A DNA stretch of 44,490 nt from Candidatus Woesearchaeota archaeon (GCA_016181305.1 JACOZN010000011.1:1-44490), one strand, 5' to 3'; shown: positions 35,353-43,430, counted from the stretch's first letter. Notes: a model not told the origin generated them from the letters alone. Translations and numbers: made by a program.

Positions 35353-35420
35353 AAGTGAATAAAAACTATTCGTTTTCAGGTGATGGAAGTGAATAAAAAC
35401 TATTCGTTTTCGGGTGATGG
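35353..35420 (+). repeat. 34-bp tandem duplication across a gene start
   Basis: 35353-35386 is repeated at 35387-35420 with one mismatch (A35378 versus G35412). Each copy contains GTGAATAAAAACTATTCG and ends GGTGATGG, which matches a strong ribosome-binding site. Because 34 is not a multiple of three, the first copy reads out of frame after 11 codons. Confidence 0.9.
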
Positions 35421-36330
35421 TTTTCCAAAAATGACAAAAAAAACCATCTATAAGGGGGGTGTGTCTACCCTGACAAATTCAGAGCAAGACGTTTTAATTC
35501 TTCTTACGAATGAATTTTTGACGACTAAACAAATAGCTATACGCCGAAAATGCACAGAAAGAAGAATACAAAAAATAATTCAAAGTTTAAAAGAAAAAGG
35601 TCGCTATTCGCATACTGTTCGCAAAAACCTATCCACTTGCGAACATGCGAACATTTCGTCATCTTTCAATGGTATAAGACTGCACGGCCAAGAACTTCAC
35701 ATAAATATCCTATATAAAGACGATCGCTACAAAAAGCGTTTAGAAACCTGCAATTTGATTAATATTGACGGCAATAGCATAAGGCTGTTCAGAGATGCAA
35801 TAGAAATATATCTAGTTAAAGACTTCTATGCTGATGACGTGCAAAAGGCAACTGCGCAAAGCATGGCTTACATTCAGAGATTATTAACAATAGCCGAGAA
35901 TGACCTAAAACTTATCCTCGTAAAGCCGAGAGCAGAAAATATCAAGCTTGTAAACGCCCATTACGCAGAAATTCACAACGAAATAGCCAAAGACCTCAAT
36001 GTAAAAGCCGAAAAATTAAGGATTTATGCAAATGACGACGGCAAGTTATGGTTTTTGATTGACAATTCTTTTAATCTGCATGAAGCCGAAGCATTGCACC
36101 CGGAAACTTCAAAGCATGACATGGAAAAGGTCAAAGCGCAATTCAATGACATAAGGAATAATCCAAATTTGCCGTTAATTTCTGATGTGTATAGGCTTGT
36201 TGCAGAGCTTTCATTCCATGAAAAAGAGATAGCTGCCGGGCTTAATTCAGTTGTTACATTGCTGAAAAGCCAGCTGCCGGAAAAGCACGAGGAAATCGTC
36301 CCAAAAGAGAGGCCTGACTACTATGGATAA
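35389..36330 (+). CDS. HTH-containing provirus protein
   Basis: The start at GTG 35389 (313 residues) has AGGTGAT four nt upstream; GTG 35380 or ATG 35383 extend it by two or three codons. The N-terminal region holds an HTH (SEQDVLILLTNEFLTTKQIA ... RRIQKIIQSLKEKG, about 28-70). The rest is an unrecognised alpha/beta part with DGNSIRLFRDAIEIY and DGKLWFLIDNSFNLHEAE. It resembles hypothetical proteins of archaeal mobile elements. It may act in regulation, replication or partition; I cannot choose. Confidence 0.65.
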   Translation: MNKNYSFSGDGFPKMTKKTIYKGGVSTLTNSEQDVLILLTNEFLTTKQIAIRRKCTERRIQKIIQSLKEKGRYSHTVRKNLSTCEHANISSSFNGIRLHGQELHINILYKDDRYKKRLETCNLINIDGNSIRLFRDAIEIYLVKDFYADDVQKATAQSMAYIQRLLTIAENDLKLILVKPRAENIKLVNAHYAEIHNEIAKDLNVKAEKLRIYANDDGKLWFLIDNSFNLHEAEALHPETSKHDMEKVKAQFNDIRNNPNLPLISDVYRLVAELSFHEKEIAAGLNSVVTLLKSQLPEKHEEIVPKERPDYYG

Positions 36331-36835
36331 AAAATTAATTTTAGACGCTTGCTGTGGTGGCAGGATGTTTTGGTTTGAAAAAAATAACCCTAACACTCTT
36401 TACATTGATATCCGCAGCTTGCCTGCAGGCACTTTAAACAGAACGCCGAAGTTTGAGATCCAGCCGGATATCATCATGGACTTCAGGAAATTAAACTTCC
36501 CTGACAAATCCTTTAAATTGGTAGTATTTGACCCGCCACATTTGAAATCATTGGATCTTAACAGCTGGATTGCTGCAAAATACGGCACTCTAAATCCGAA
36601 AACATGGCGTGATGATATCCGACAGGGTTTTAATGAATGTTGGCGCGTGCTTGAAGATTATGGAATTTTAATTTTCAAATGGAGCAAGTCGCACGATAAC
36701 AGGCCCAAAAGGGACATTTCGCTGCAGGAAATTCTAAAAATTCTGCCTGCAAAGCCTCTTTTCGGCCACAGCTCCGGCAACAAGCTAAACACTATTTGGA
36801 TGGCATTTATGAAAATTCCCGGTGGGCCACAATGA
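36323..36835 (+). CDS. Phage-type SAM-dependent methyltransferase
   Basis: This 170-residue protein overlaps the HTH gene by 8 nt. It has LILDACCGGRMFWFEKN (motif I-like), DFRKLNFPDKSFKLVVFDPPHL (catalytic DPPH) and WRVLEDYGILIFKWSKS. The LFGHSSGNKLNTIWMAFMK end is typical of small phage-encoded methyltransferases that modify DNA. The target is not known. It overlaps the next methyltransferase gene by 4 nt (ATGA). Confidence 0.82.
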   Translation: MDKKLILDACCGGRMFWFEKNNPNTLYIDIRSLPAGTLNRTPKFEIQPDIIMDFRKLNFPDKSFKLVVFDPPHLKSLDLNSWIAAKYGTLNPKTWRDDIRQGFNECWRVLEDYGILIFKWSKSHDNRPKRDISLQEILKILPAKPLFGHSSGNKLNTIWMAFMKIPGGPQ

Positions 36836-37470
36836 ACATTTTAGAATTATTCAGCGGAAGCGGAACAATCAGCAGGGAATTTGAAAGAGCTGGACATAAA
36901 GTATTCTCAATAGATATAAGAAAGCGTGCCAATGTTTGCGTGCCGTCATTAAAAAAAGACATCATGCAGTTAAGCCTGGATGATTTGCCTTTTTGGGATA
37001 TTGATGTTTTATGGGCTTCCCCACCATGCGAAATTTGGAGTTATGCAGCAGGCTCATTCCATTGGAACGGCAACATTCCGCAGACAGAAAAGGCGCAAAA
37101 ACATATCCAGGTAATTAAAAAAACTCTGGCCCTTATTGAGAAATTGCAGCCGAAGCTTTGGTTTATAGAAAATCCCAGGGGTAAGCTGCGCTATTTTATT
37201 CCAATGACGGATTTTTTAATGCGCAATGCCGGGATTATCAAACTCATAACCTACTCCTCTTATGGCTTTCCGACTGTAAAGCCAACAACGATATTTACAA
37301 ATGCGTATGACTGGCAGCCTAAACGGCCAGATGGTTATGGACGTGGCGCAAAAGTGCAACATAGATTAGATTTTATCACAAAATCCAAGAAGCAGAAAGT
37401 GCCAGGCGCTTTAGCCCAAGAGATAAGGGAGTACTGCGAAAAGAAGCTCGAGGTTGTTTTATGCCACTAA
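36832..37470 (+). CDS. DNA cytosine-5 methyltransferase-like protein
   Basis: The ATG at 36832 (MNILELFSGSGTISREFER, 212 residues) follows GGTGG. It has the C5-MTase motif I (LELFSGSGTI), the catalytic SPPC in DVLWASPPCEIWSYAA, and ENP in FIENPRGKL. It is shorter than standalone C5 MTases and the target-recognition domain is not obvious. Similar short enzymes occur in phages for protecting viral DNA. Activity is inferred. Confidence 0.8.
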   Translation: MNILELFSGSGTISREFERAGHKVFSIDIRKRANVCVPSLKKDIMQLSLDDLPFWDIDVLWASPPCEIWSYAAGSFHWNGNIPQTEKAQKHIQVIKKTLALIEKLQPKLWFIENPRGKLRYFIPMTDFLMRNAGIIKLITYSSYGFPTVKPTTIFTNAYDWQPKRPDGYGRGAKVQHRLDFITKSKKQKVPGALAQEIREYCEKKLEVVLCH

Positions 37471-37745
37471 CTCAAAAACCATTCACACGCACACGCTTGG
37501 AAGAGGAAAAGGCGCAAAATAAGAGGCAGCTTATCAGCGTAAGTCTCAACGAAAGCGAAAGGAAATTGTTAGATGATATAAAAAAATCCCTCAATGTGCC
37601 ATCAGACAGCACAGCTTTAAAGGAAATGGCGTGGGTAGGCTGGAATGTCATACAGCACACTTTTTCGCCCGAAGTTTTGAAATGGCTTACGAGTGCGGAA
37701 AGGATAAGACTGCATGAAATCAAAAAAAAAGGCATAAATTTGTAA
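37461..37745 (+). CDS. RHH-type DNA-binding protein
   Basis: This 94-residue protein overlaps the methyltransferase by 10 nt. RQLISVSLNESERKLLDDIKKSL then ALKEMAWVGWNVIQ fit the strand-helix-helix plan of a ribbon-helix-helix regulator. The basic N-terminus (KPFTRTRLEEEKAQNKR) could contact DNA. It may regulate the structural genes. Family not identified precisely. Confidence 0.6.
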   Translation: MPLTQKPFTRTRLEEEKAQNKRQLISVSLNESERKLLDDIKKSLNVPSDSTALKEMAWVGWNVIQHTFSPEVLKWLTSAERIRLHEIKKKGINL

Positions 37746-37807
37746 CACTAAAAATAAAGGGTTTGTAGGACATTTCCAAGCAGCCCCCTGATTATACAAA
37801 AACAACA

Positions 37808-37942
37808 ATGAAAAAGAAACTATTGCAAGGCCAAGTTGTCGTAGCTGGAATTTTGTATAATGTCGTCCTTATTCCAGTTCGCAAAGTCGAGCCAAACGAG
37901 ATGTTTTTAGAAATTCCCGTCTATGACGGATTGCAGCAATGA
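37808..37942 (+). CDS. Small hypothetical provirus protein
   Basis: This 44-residue frame (MKKKLLQGQVVVAGILYNVV...) has a beta-rich pattern and ends GLQQ. Its stop overlaps the next ATG (ATGA), so translational coupling supports it. No family is known. Confidence 0.45.
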   Translation: MKKKLLQGQVVVAGILYNVVLIPVRKVEPNEMFLEIPVYDGLQQ

Positions 37943-38217
37943 ATGAAACAACATTATTGCTTTTGATTATGGCAGGCCTTGCCAGTATAGAGGTAGGCCT
38001 TATCATCTCAATCTGGCGGCTGCGCAACTCAATGGAAAAATTTCACAACAAAGCGCAAGTGATGAATGAGAAAATAGAGGGCATTAACTGGGGAATACAG
38101 AGCATAAGCGAGACATTCAAACGTCTTATTAATGGAAGGCTCAAAGTCAAAGGAAAACTGCCCATTGGCCCCGTTGATGTTGAGCTTGAACTGAATAGAA
38201 AAGATAAAGGAGCGTGA
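37939..38217 (+). CDS. Single-TM provirus protein with coiled segment
   Basis: The 92-residue product has one N-terminal transmembrane helix (LLLLIMAGLASIEVGLIISIW, residues 5-25) followed by a helical stretch (EKFHNKAQVMNEKIEGINWG) and a short basic tail. It resembles small virion or holin-like membrane proteins in layout only. It is coupled to the preceding frame by ATGA. Confidence 0.6.
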   Translation: MNETTLLLLIMAGLASIEVGLIISIWRLRNSMEKFHNKAQVMNEKIEGINWGIQSISETFKRLINGRLKVKGKLPIGPVDVELELNRKDKGA

Positions 38218-38221
38218 AAAC

Positions 38222-38326
38222 ATGAAATGCAAGAAATGCAAAAAGGAAATATTGGAGCAGACGCACAAAGAATTAAAGGGCTATTGCCCGGCGTGCGCCC
38301 CTGCAGAAAAGGACGAGGCAGAGTAA
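38222..38326 (+). CDS. Tiny zinc-knuckle protein
   Basis: This 34-residue frame (MKCKKCKKEILEQTHKELKG...) has CKKC and CPAC, a four-Cys metal site. It lies 4 nt after the preceding stop and 1 nt before the next gene. Coupling supports it. Confidence 0.5.
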   Translation: MKCKKCKKEILEQTHKELKGYCPACAPAEKDEAE

Positions 38327-38327
38327 A

Positions 38328-38567
38328 ATGCCTCGTTTCAAAAAAGGAAGCCAGGAAGCAAAAGACTGGGCTGCGAAAATGCGGGCAAAGCAAGGGCAGC
38401 CTAAAGAGCAGAAAAGGGAAGACATAGGCCTGCCGCCGGACGACAAGCCTTCACAAGAGCAGCAAAAAGACGAAGGCAAAAAATATCTAGGTCATTGCAG
38501 CGATTGCGGCGCAGACATCTATGAGCCTAAGCCAGCGCAATGCCCGGAGTGCGAAGCTCCCCTGTAA
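38328..38567 (+). CDS. Zinc-ribbon provirus protein
   Basis: The 79-residue protein has a basic, K/Q-rich N-terminal half (FKKGSQEAKDWAAKMRAKQG) and a C-terminal CSDC...CPEC zinc ribbon. The first half resembles a nucleic-acid binding tail. It follows the tiny zinc-knuckle gene by 1 nt. No family assigned. Confidence 0.55.
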   Translation: MPRFKKGSQEAKDWAAKMRAKQGQPKEQKREDIGLPPDDKPSQEQQKDEGKKYLGHCSDCGADIYEPKPAQCPECEAPL

Positions 38568-38568
38568 A

Positions 38569-39087
38569 ATGGCCTTGAAAATAGGAAAATCGGACATAAG
38601 CAAAGTTGCTAATGCCGCCGGCGCAATCGGTGGCATTGCCGGCAGCGGCAGCCCTGAACAGTCTTTTTGGAATGGACTTAATACTGGTTTAGCCAACTTC
38701 AACAGCACAATCAGGGAAGCAAAAGAATTATGGGCACAAATCAAGGAAACTAACAAATATCTGCAAGGCAAAACACAAAAACAGCAAAGTGGAAGCGTAA
38801 CAATGAAGCAAGTAGAGCCTGCTGAACGGCCGCAAACCCCTATAGACGCTGAATTTAAGGAAATTCCAAAAGAGGATAAGCGAGCAAAGGCAGAGGCAAT
38901 CTTTAAGGAATTTCACGAAGGAATTAAGCCATACATTCCAAATCTAAAGGAAATGACAGCTGCGCAGGCTATCAGTTTATTGCTTAAGGCAGACATTACA
39001 GCAATGAAAGGCGATGAGATGCTGCAAATTGCATTAAATCCTGAGACTAAGCAGAAAATCATTGCTTATCTGGCATCGAAGATTTAA
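38569..39087 (+). CDS. Hypothetical provirus protein
   Basis: The ATG at 38569 (MALKIGKSDISKVANAAGAI, 172 residues) starts 1 nt after the zinc-ribbon stop. It has a glycine/alanine-rich N-terminus (AAGAIGGIAGSGSPE), a Q/K linker and a helical C-terminus (FHEGIKPYIPNLKEMTAAQA). A structural or assembly role is possible from position only. Confidence 0.55.
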   Translation: MALKIGKSDISKVANAAGAIGGIAGSGSPEQSFWNGLNTGLANFNSTIREAKELWAQIKETNKYLQGKTQKQQSGSVTMKQVEPAERPQTPIDAEFKEIPKEDKRAKAEAIFKEFHEGIKPYIPNLKEMTAAQAISLLLKADITAMKGDEMLQIALNPETKQKIIAYLASKI

Positions 39088-39091
39088 GTTT

Positions 39092-39253
39092 ATGGATATC
39101 CACTTACCTGATGAAGACGTGAAAAAATTAAAGCAAGATATGCACGAGCTATTCCTTTTTTTTGAAAGTAAAGGAATAGGCCCCAAATCGGCAAAAATGA
39201 TGTGCTTGAATTTTATTTTGCAATTAGAATTAGCAGAGACCTTACAGAAATGA
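39092..39253 (+). CDS. Small helical provirus protein
   Basis: A 53-residue frame from ATG 39092 (MDIHLPDEDVKKLKQDMHEL) is all-helical. It overlaps the next gene at ATGA. No family is recognised. Confidence 0.5.
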   Translation: MDIHLPDEDVKKLKQDMHELFLFFESKGIGPKSAKMMCLNFILQLELAETLQK

Positions 39254-39534
39254 TTAACAAAATCCCAATTAACATAGCAACACCCGGAAAAGCTGATGAT
39301 TTCCAGCTGTTGCGAGAAATGCAGCATAAGAAGCTGCAGCAAATCAAAGAGCGTGTGGCGCATAAGCTAAGCACGCTTAATGAGCTTGGCGTCAAAAACT
39401 GCATTTGCTGCAAAAAGCAGGTTAATATCGCAATGAAAGGGTTTATTGTGCTTGTTATTGACTTGGAATGCTTTGAGCGCCCAGAAAGAAATCCTGAACT
39501 GATAAACCCGTTGCGCAAGGCATGGAAAGGTTAA
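39250..39534 (+). CDS. Small Cys-containing provirus protein
   Basis: The 94-residue protein starts at ATG 39250 (MINKIPINIATPGKADDF), coupled by ATGA. It contains NCICCKKQVNIAMKG, with three Cys in a knuckle-like cluster, and a long helix before it. It precedes the ATPase by 1 nt and may be its partner. Confidence 0.5.
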   Translation: MINKIPINIATPGKADDFQLLREMQHKKLQQIKERVAHKLSTLNELGVKNCICCKKQVNIAMKGFIVLVIDLECFERPERNPELINPLRKAWKG

Positions 39535-39535
39535 A

Positions 39536-40090
39536 ATGGACATCTTTGAAAAGAAAATTTTGCTTTTCGGCACCGGCGGAAGCGGAAAGACGACTTTTGC
39601 AACAAAAGTCTTATGGAATGCCTTTAAATGCCCATTGGCATACGACATTAACGGCGATTTTGGGCAATGCCCGGGCGGAATTGCCTATAATCCGCAGGAC
39701 ATAGCAGGCGAATTTATAGCATTTCTTGACTTCTATTTCAAGACGACAGCAAAGCACAAAATAGACGCTATTTTTTTCGACGATGCAGATGCTTACATAA
39801 CTTATGAAATCATGAATGAGCCTAAGTTTAGAGATTTAATCGTGAGGCACCGCAACAAATACGGCGTTACTCTTGTATTCATCTCAAAGCGGCCCCAAAA
39901 TCTTCCGACATGGATTGTTGAAAATTACCACATAGCCTTTATTTTCTTAATCGAAGGCTACAATGCAGTTAAACGCCTCGATGACATGGACGTAAGAATT
40001 ACGCCCTTATTGAATAACTTAAAGCCTCACGAATACATTATAAAAGTTGAAGGACAAGCCCCAACACTTCAAAAGCCCATTAACCTATGA
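39536..40090 (+). CDS. Packaging-type P-loop ATPase
   Basis: The 184-residue protein has Walker A GTGGSGKTT (residues 12-20) and Walker B IDAIFFDDAD (76-85). The following segment VTLVFISKRPQNLPTWIVEN carries the arginine-finger-like and sensor pattern of A32/FtsK-type viral packaging ATPases. In membrane-containing viruses this ATPase pairs with the capsid gene, as the order here suggests. A Zot-like protein is an alternative. The stop overlaps the next frame at ATGA. Confidence 0.7.
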   Translation: MDIFEKKILLFGTGGSGKTTFATKVLWNAFKCPLAYDINGDFGQCPGGIAYNPQDIAGEFIAFLDFYFKTTAKHKIDAIFFDDADAYITYEIMNEPKFRDLIVRHRNKYGVTLVFISKRPQNLPTWIVENYHIAFIFLIEGYNAVKRLDDMDVRITPLLNNLKPHEYIIKVEGQAPTLQKPINL

Positions 40091-40233
40091 AACGCTGTAA
40101 AATAGATGAAGATGTGTATAATTGCCTCAAAGATTTTTCTATAAAAAGGGGTTTACTCGATTCTCGAGGACAACCAAGCATAAATCGGGCTCTTAAACTA
40201 CTCTTGATTAAGGGGTACCTTAAACTTAAATAA
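40087..40233 (+). CDS. Small HTH/RHH-like protein
   Basis: A 48-residue frame (MKRCKIDEDVYNCLKDFSIK) is coupled to the ATPase stop by ATGA. It is basic and helical, with a RALKLLLIKGYLKLK end resembling a small DNA-binding domain. Its role is unknown. Confidence 0.5.
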   Translation: MKRCKIDEDVYNCLKDFSIKRGLLDSRGQPSINRALKLLLIKGYLKLK

Positions 40234-40237
40234 AAGT

Positions 40238-40495
40238 ATGCCTCTGCAATCGGTTATGGGACTCGTAACAGCACCTTTAGGTTTCGCCAAAAAAAGTTTT
40301 GGCGGCGGTATGGCCGCAGGCGGATTGAATGGAACTTTGCAGGGAATTCTTAGGTTAGTTGGCTTTCATCAGTTTTTCGCGCGATTGGGGGGCGGGCTTA
40401 TTGCCGCTTCAATCATAAAAAACCCGATTGACAGGCGTGTGATTCTAAATGAGTCAACAAAAGAAGCCGTATACCAACTGATTGGGGGAGAATAA
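40238..40495 (+). CDS. Glycine-rich hydrophobic protein
   Basis: The 85-residue protein has a hydrophobic, Gly/Ala-rich core (GLVTAPLGFAKKSFGGGMAAGG, RLGGGLIAASIIKNP) and could span or line a membrane. It sits 2 nt before the capsid-candidate gene, with the ATPase just upstream, as in viruses with internal lipid. Confidence 0.5.
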   Translation: MPLQSVMGLVTAPLGFAKKSFGGGMAAGGLNGTLQGILRLVGFHQFFARLGGGLIAASIIKNPIDRRVILNESTKEAVYQLIGGE

Positions 40496-40497
40496 AA

Positions 40498-41115
40498 ATG
40501 CCAAATTTTTCAATTAAAAACATGTTGCAAGGCGCAATCGGCGGCGCAGCAGGCGCAGGAAACGCAATATTTAAGCCAGTACAAGCTGGCTCAAAAACGC
40601 CAGGCTTCCCGAGAACTCTTAACAAGGCTGCAATCTGGGCCAATGGCACATCAGACATCACTCTTACAGCTGCTAAATGGGTTAGGGTAGGTCAATATAC
40701 CATCCCTGCGCAGCAAATGATTAACTTAGGCTATGGAGTAACCGGCGGAAACCCCGAAGAAATCGGGCATCTGCACTTCGACCTTGTTGATGATACTGCT
40801 ACTAACAGCGCAGTAGAGCCAGGGTACGTAAGGGTAGGTTACACAAATGCAAATGAAACAATGACCGTCATAATGCTCGAGGAACGCTCGGAAGATTTAA
40901 GCGACACTTCAAGCACAGTAGGCATAGCAAGAAGCAATGAGTTGCTCCTGCCTGAAAGTGCCCCAATGCTTAAAGGCGGGCCTATAATGCTTTCGCAGGA
41001 AGACAGCAGATTGATTGCTGACTTCAAGAGTGACGCAACCGACGTGCTTGTTTATACTGGAATCGGCACAGGGGCCATCAACAAATGGAAGCTTCCAGTG
41101 ACGGTATACCAGTAA
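40498..41115 (+). CDS. Candidate major capsid/structural protein
   Basis: The 205-residue protein starts with a hydrophobic Gly/Ala-rich stretch (NMLQGAIGGAAGAGNAIF). It then becomes beta-rich with segments such as VGQYTIPAQQMINLGYG, GHLHFDLVDDTATNS and GPIMLSQEDSRLIADFKSD. The alternation of short strands suits a jelly-roll-like capsid fold; length fits a single jelly roll rather than a double. It is the most plausible coat protein because of its place after the ATPase. No homologue was checked. Confidence 0.4.
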   Translation: MPNFSIKNMLQGAIGGAAGAGNAIFKPVQAGSKTPGFPRTLNKAAIWANGTSDITLTAAKWVRVGQYTIPAQQMINLGYGVTGGNPEEIGHLHFDLVDDTATNSAVEPGYVRVGYTNANETMTVIMLEERSEDLSDTSSTVGIARSNELLLPESAPMLKGGPIMLSQEDSRLIADFKSDATDVLVYTGIGTGAINKWKLPVTVYQ

Positions 41116-41153
41116 GCAATCTGATTTTTTCTTTTTAATTGAATTTTTTCCAA

Positions 41154-41603
41154 ATGGCTAACCTTAAAGAATTGCGCAGAGAAAGGAATGAGAGAGTTGA
41201 TTTAGAAGGCACGCCGCCAGCTGCATTTATCAACGCAGGAGATATTGCCGTTGATACCGCCAATGGCGGCTTGATTATTGATTTTGAAAGCGAAAGCAAG
41301 ACGTCCAAATATACGCCCATGAGTGCCATTATTGTCAACAACAATTCAAGCTCCGACCTTAACGTTTATGTCAATCAAAATATAGATTGGCTAAAAATAG
41401 TTAGGTCTCAGACAGTTTTGCCAATTCGTGATTTTCCCGGCATAAGAAGTGTTAGGATTTCTAAAAGAAATTCAGCTGTCACAATAACAGCCGGCCAGGT
41501 TGAAGTGCACGTTGAGAGGCCTCCTTTGACTGATGATGAATTCAGGAGAAGGCAGCAAAAAAGAGGATTTATAAGTCGAATGATTGGGCTAATCGGGGGC
41601 TGA
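41154..41603 (+). CDS. Beta-rich provirus structural protein
   Basis: The ATG at 41154 (MANLKELRRERNERVDLEG, 149 residues) is favoured over an earlier TTG. Middle strands (AIIVNNNSSSDLNVYVNQNID, VRISKRNSAVTITAGQVEVHV) suggest a beta sandwich. The C-terminus is basic (RRRQQKRGFISRMIGLIGG). Probably a minor virion protein; inference from context. Confidence 0.5.
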   Translation: MANLKELRRERNERVDLEGTPPAAFINAGDIAVDTANGGLIIDFESESKTSKYTPMSAIIVNNNSSSDLNVYVNQNIDWLKIVRSQTVLPIRDFPGIRSVRISKRNSAVTITAGQVEVHVERPPLTDDEFRRRQQKRGFISRMIGLIGG

Positions 41604-41605
41604 AA

Positions 41606-42172
41606 ATGACAGTAGGCCCATCAGAAACGTTAGGGCAAGCCGCAGAACTGCCGGCTGTTGCAGCACAAGGCGATATTTTATATTATAACGGCACTTCTTG
41701 GGTTGTTTTAACTGCCGGAACATCCGGACAATTCCTTAAGACACAAGGTGCTGGTGCTAACCCAGTATGGTCTACACTGAATATAAAAGTTGCTGTTACT
41801 CAATGGGCAACAGCAGGTGGAACAACATCAACAACTTTTGTTGATGTAGCTGATGCAACTGTAACAATTTCAGGTTTAGACGCTGGAACTACTTATGATT
41901 TAATTGCATTTGTTACCTCTCATGTCAGAAGTAATGATGGCGCACATTCAGGATTGGGACTCGTCATAAATGGTGTAATGGTAACTGAAACGAGATTATT
42001 CACTCAGCAAGCTAACGTAGATTGGGCATTTTCAATCATAGGCATGGCATCAGGATTAACTGGTGCAACTTCATATATAGCAAAATTACAAACTAAAGTT
42101 CCTAGCGGCTCAAACACTATAAACAATTCACTTTTAAATTCAGAAATAGTTGTTATAGCAATAGCAAGATAA
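41606..42172 (+). CDS. Spike/receptor-binding-like protein
   Basis: The 188-residue protein contains the sequence GDILYYNGTSWVVLTAGTSG then GAGANPVWSTL, a mosaic often seen in phage tail fibres and adhesins. After it, a Thr/Ser-rich beta domain (TTSTTFVDVADATVTISGL) resembles a small lectin-like head. It may contact host surface. Position among structural genes supports this. Confidence 0.6.
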   Translation: MTVGPSETLGQAAELPAVAAQGDILYYNGTSWVVLTAGTSGQFLKTQGAGANPVWSTLNIKVAVTQWATAGGTTSTTFVDVADATVTISGLDAGTTYDLIAFVTSHVRSNDGAHSGLGLVINGVMVTETRLFTQQANVDWAFSIIGMASGLTGATSYIAKLQTKVPSGSNTINNSLLNSEIVVIAIAR

Positions 42173-42174
42173 AA

Positions 42175-42471
42175 ATGGCACAATACACATTCATTAAAAT
42201 AATAAACCCATCACAATTAGCAGATGAACTGCAAAAAGCTGGAATACAATTTAATTTTAGCTACAACAAAATAGCAGACAGCATTAAAGGAAAAAAGGCT
42301 GATGAACTAGTAATTGAAGCAGATATAGACCCAACAGCAATAATCAGTAATCATGTTCCAACAGCAGAAAAAAATCCTATACAAATAAAAACCGATTTAA
42401 AGACGGAAGTTGACCAATTAGTTACGACTGCTGAGATGAAAGCATTACTTAAGAAAATAATTGAAAAATAA
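42175..42471 (+). CDS. Small provirus protein
   Basis: The 98-residue protein is alpha/beta: YTFIKIINPSQLADELQKAG then NFSYNKIADSIKG and a helical C-terminus. It lies between two structural-like genes by 2 nt on each side. No family recognised. Confidence 0.5.
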   Translation: MAQYTFIKIINPSQLADELQKAGIQFNFSYNKIADSIKGKKADELVIEADIDPTAIISNHVPTAEKNPIQIKTDLKTEVDQLVTTAEMKALLKKIIEK

Positions 42472-42473
42472 AA

Positions 42474-43430
42474 ATGGCACTCAAACCAGTCCACATTGCA
42501 GGAATTGCAGCTGCAGGAGCAGGCGCATACTTAATATTCAGGAATAGCGACCAGCTTAAAAAAATTCAGGAAGCATTGGGTGCAAAGGTCGGGGCTGCAG
42601 GCAGCGGCGGAGCCGGCACTATCGTAAGCGGCATAACTGACTTGTCATTTTTGGCTGACATTTTCAAAAACATTCCGCAGCCTCAAATCATAACGCAAGG
42701 CGAGGGCTTATTTTCAAATTTAAAGGATTCTTTTGAAAACGTTGGCAAAGCAATAAGCGGATTAGACGACAAAATTAAGGATGTCATAGACAAAGGCAAG
42801 GATGCAGGCAAAGACATTCTTGACAAAGGAAAGCAGGCGATTGACAAAATAGCAGATGCACCGGGCAAAGCTTTTGATACACTCAATAATAAAATTTCAG
42901 ACGTGAAAAGAGGCATTGACGATAAAATTGAACACGCTGCGGCGGTTACAAAGGTTGGAATAATTGGCGCAGGAATAGGTGCTGGAGTGTCAACAGTTAC
43001 AGGAGCACCATTAGTTGCAACAATAGGCGTAATTCTTGCTGAAATATGGGGTTTCAACAAATTAAGGAGCAAAACAATAAAAGATACAGGCAAGACGCCT
43101 GAAAGCATAGTCGGCGATTTTTTCAAAAATCTTGTAAATTTACGAGGGCCATCAGGATTGCCTGGATTAAAGCCGCCCTTAGGTCCACCTGAGCTTAAAT
43201 TAAATACTCCAAATCTTGTTCAGATAGGGCAAATAAACACCCCTGCCGCTAACTCTCAAGCCCAAAATAGTTCTGGGTTTTCGTCAGGAATATCAAGAGG
43301 AACTACATCAATTACATCATCAGATTTGCAAAGAGCATCAGACCAGTTAAAAAAAGCCACTTCTTCAGGATTTATTACAGTTAGTTCAGGTTTTGCCAAT
43401 CTTGCAAAAAGCAGAGGTATAGCAATATGA
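42474..43430 (+). CDS. Amphipathic membrane-associated provirus protein
   Basis: The 318-residue protein begins with a hydrophobic helix (HIAGIAAAGAGAYLIF). It has an apolipoprotein-like run of amphipathic K/D helices (DDKIKDVIDKGKDAGKDIL ... KISDVKRGIDDKIEH), a second hydrophobic stretch (GIIGAGIGAGVSTVTG ... GVILAEIWGF) and a P/G/S-rich tail. It may be a lipid-bound virion protein. The stop overlaps the next gene at ATGA. Confidence 0.55.
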   Translation: MALKPVHIAGIAAAGAGAYLIFRNSDQLKKIQEALGAKVGAAGSGGAGTIVSGITDLSFLADIFKNIPQPQIITQGEGLFSNLKDSFENVGKAISGLDDKIKDVIDKGKDAGKDILDKGKQAIDKIADAPGKAFDTLNNKISDVKRGIDDKIEHAAAVTKVGIIGAGIGAGVSTVTGAPLVATIGVILAEIWGFNKLRSKTIKDTGKTPESIVGDFFKNLVNLRGPSGLPGLKPPLGPPELKLNTPNLVQIGQINTPAANSQAQNSSGFSSGISRGTTSITSSDLQRASDQLKKATSSGFITVSSGFANLAKSRGIAI

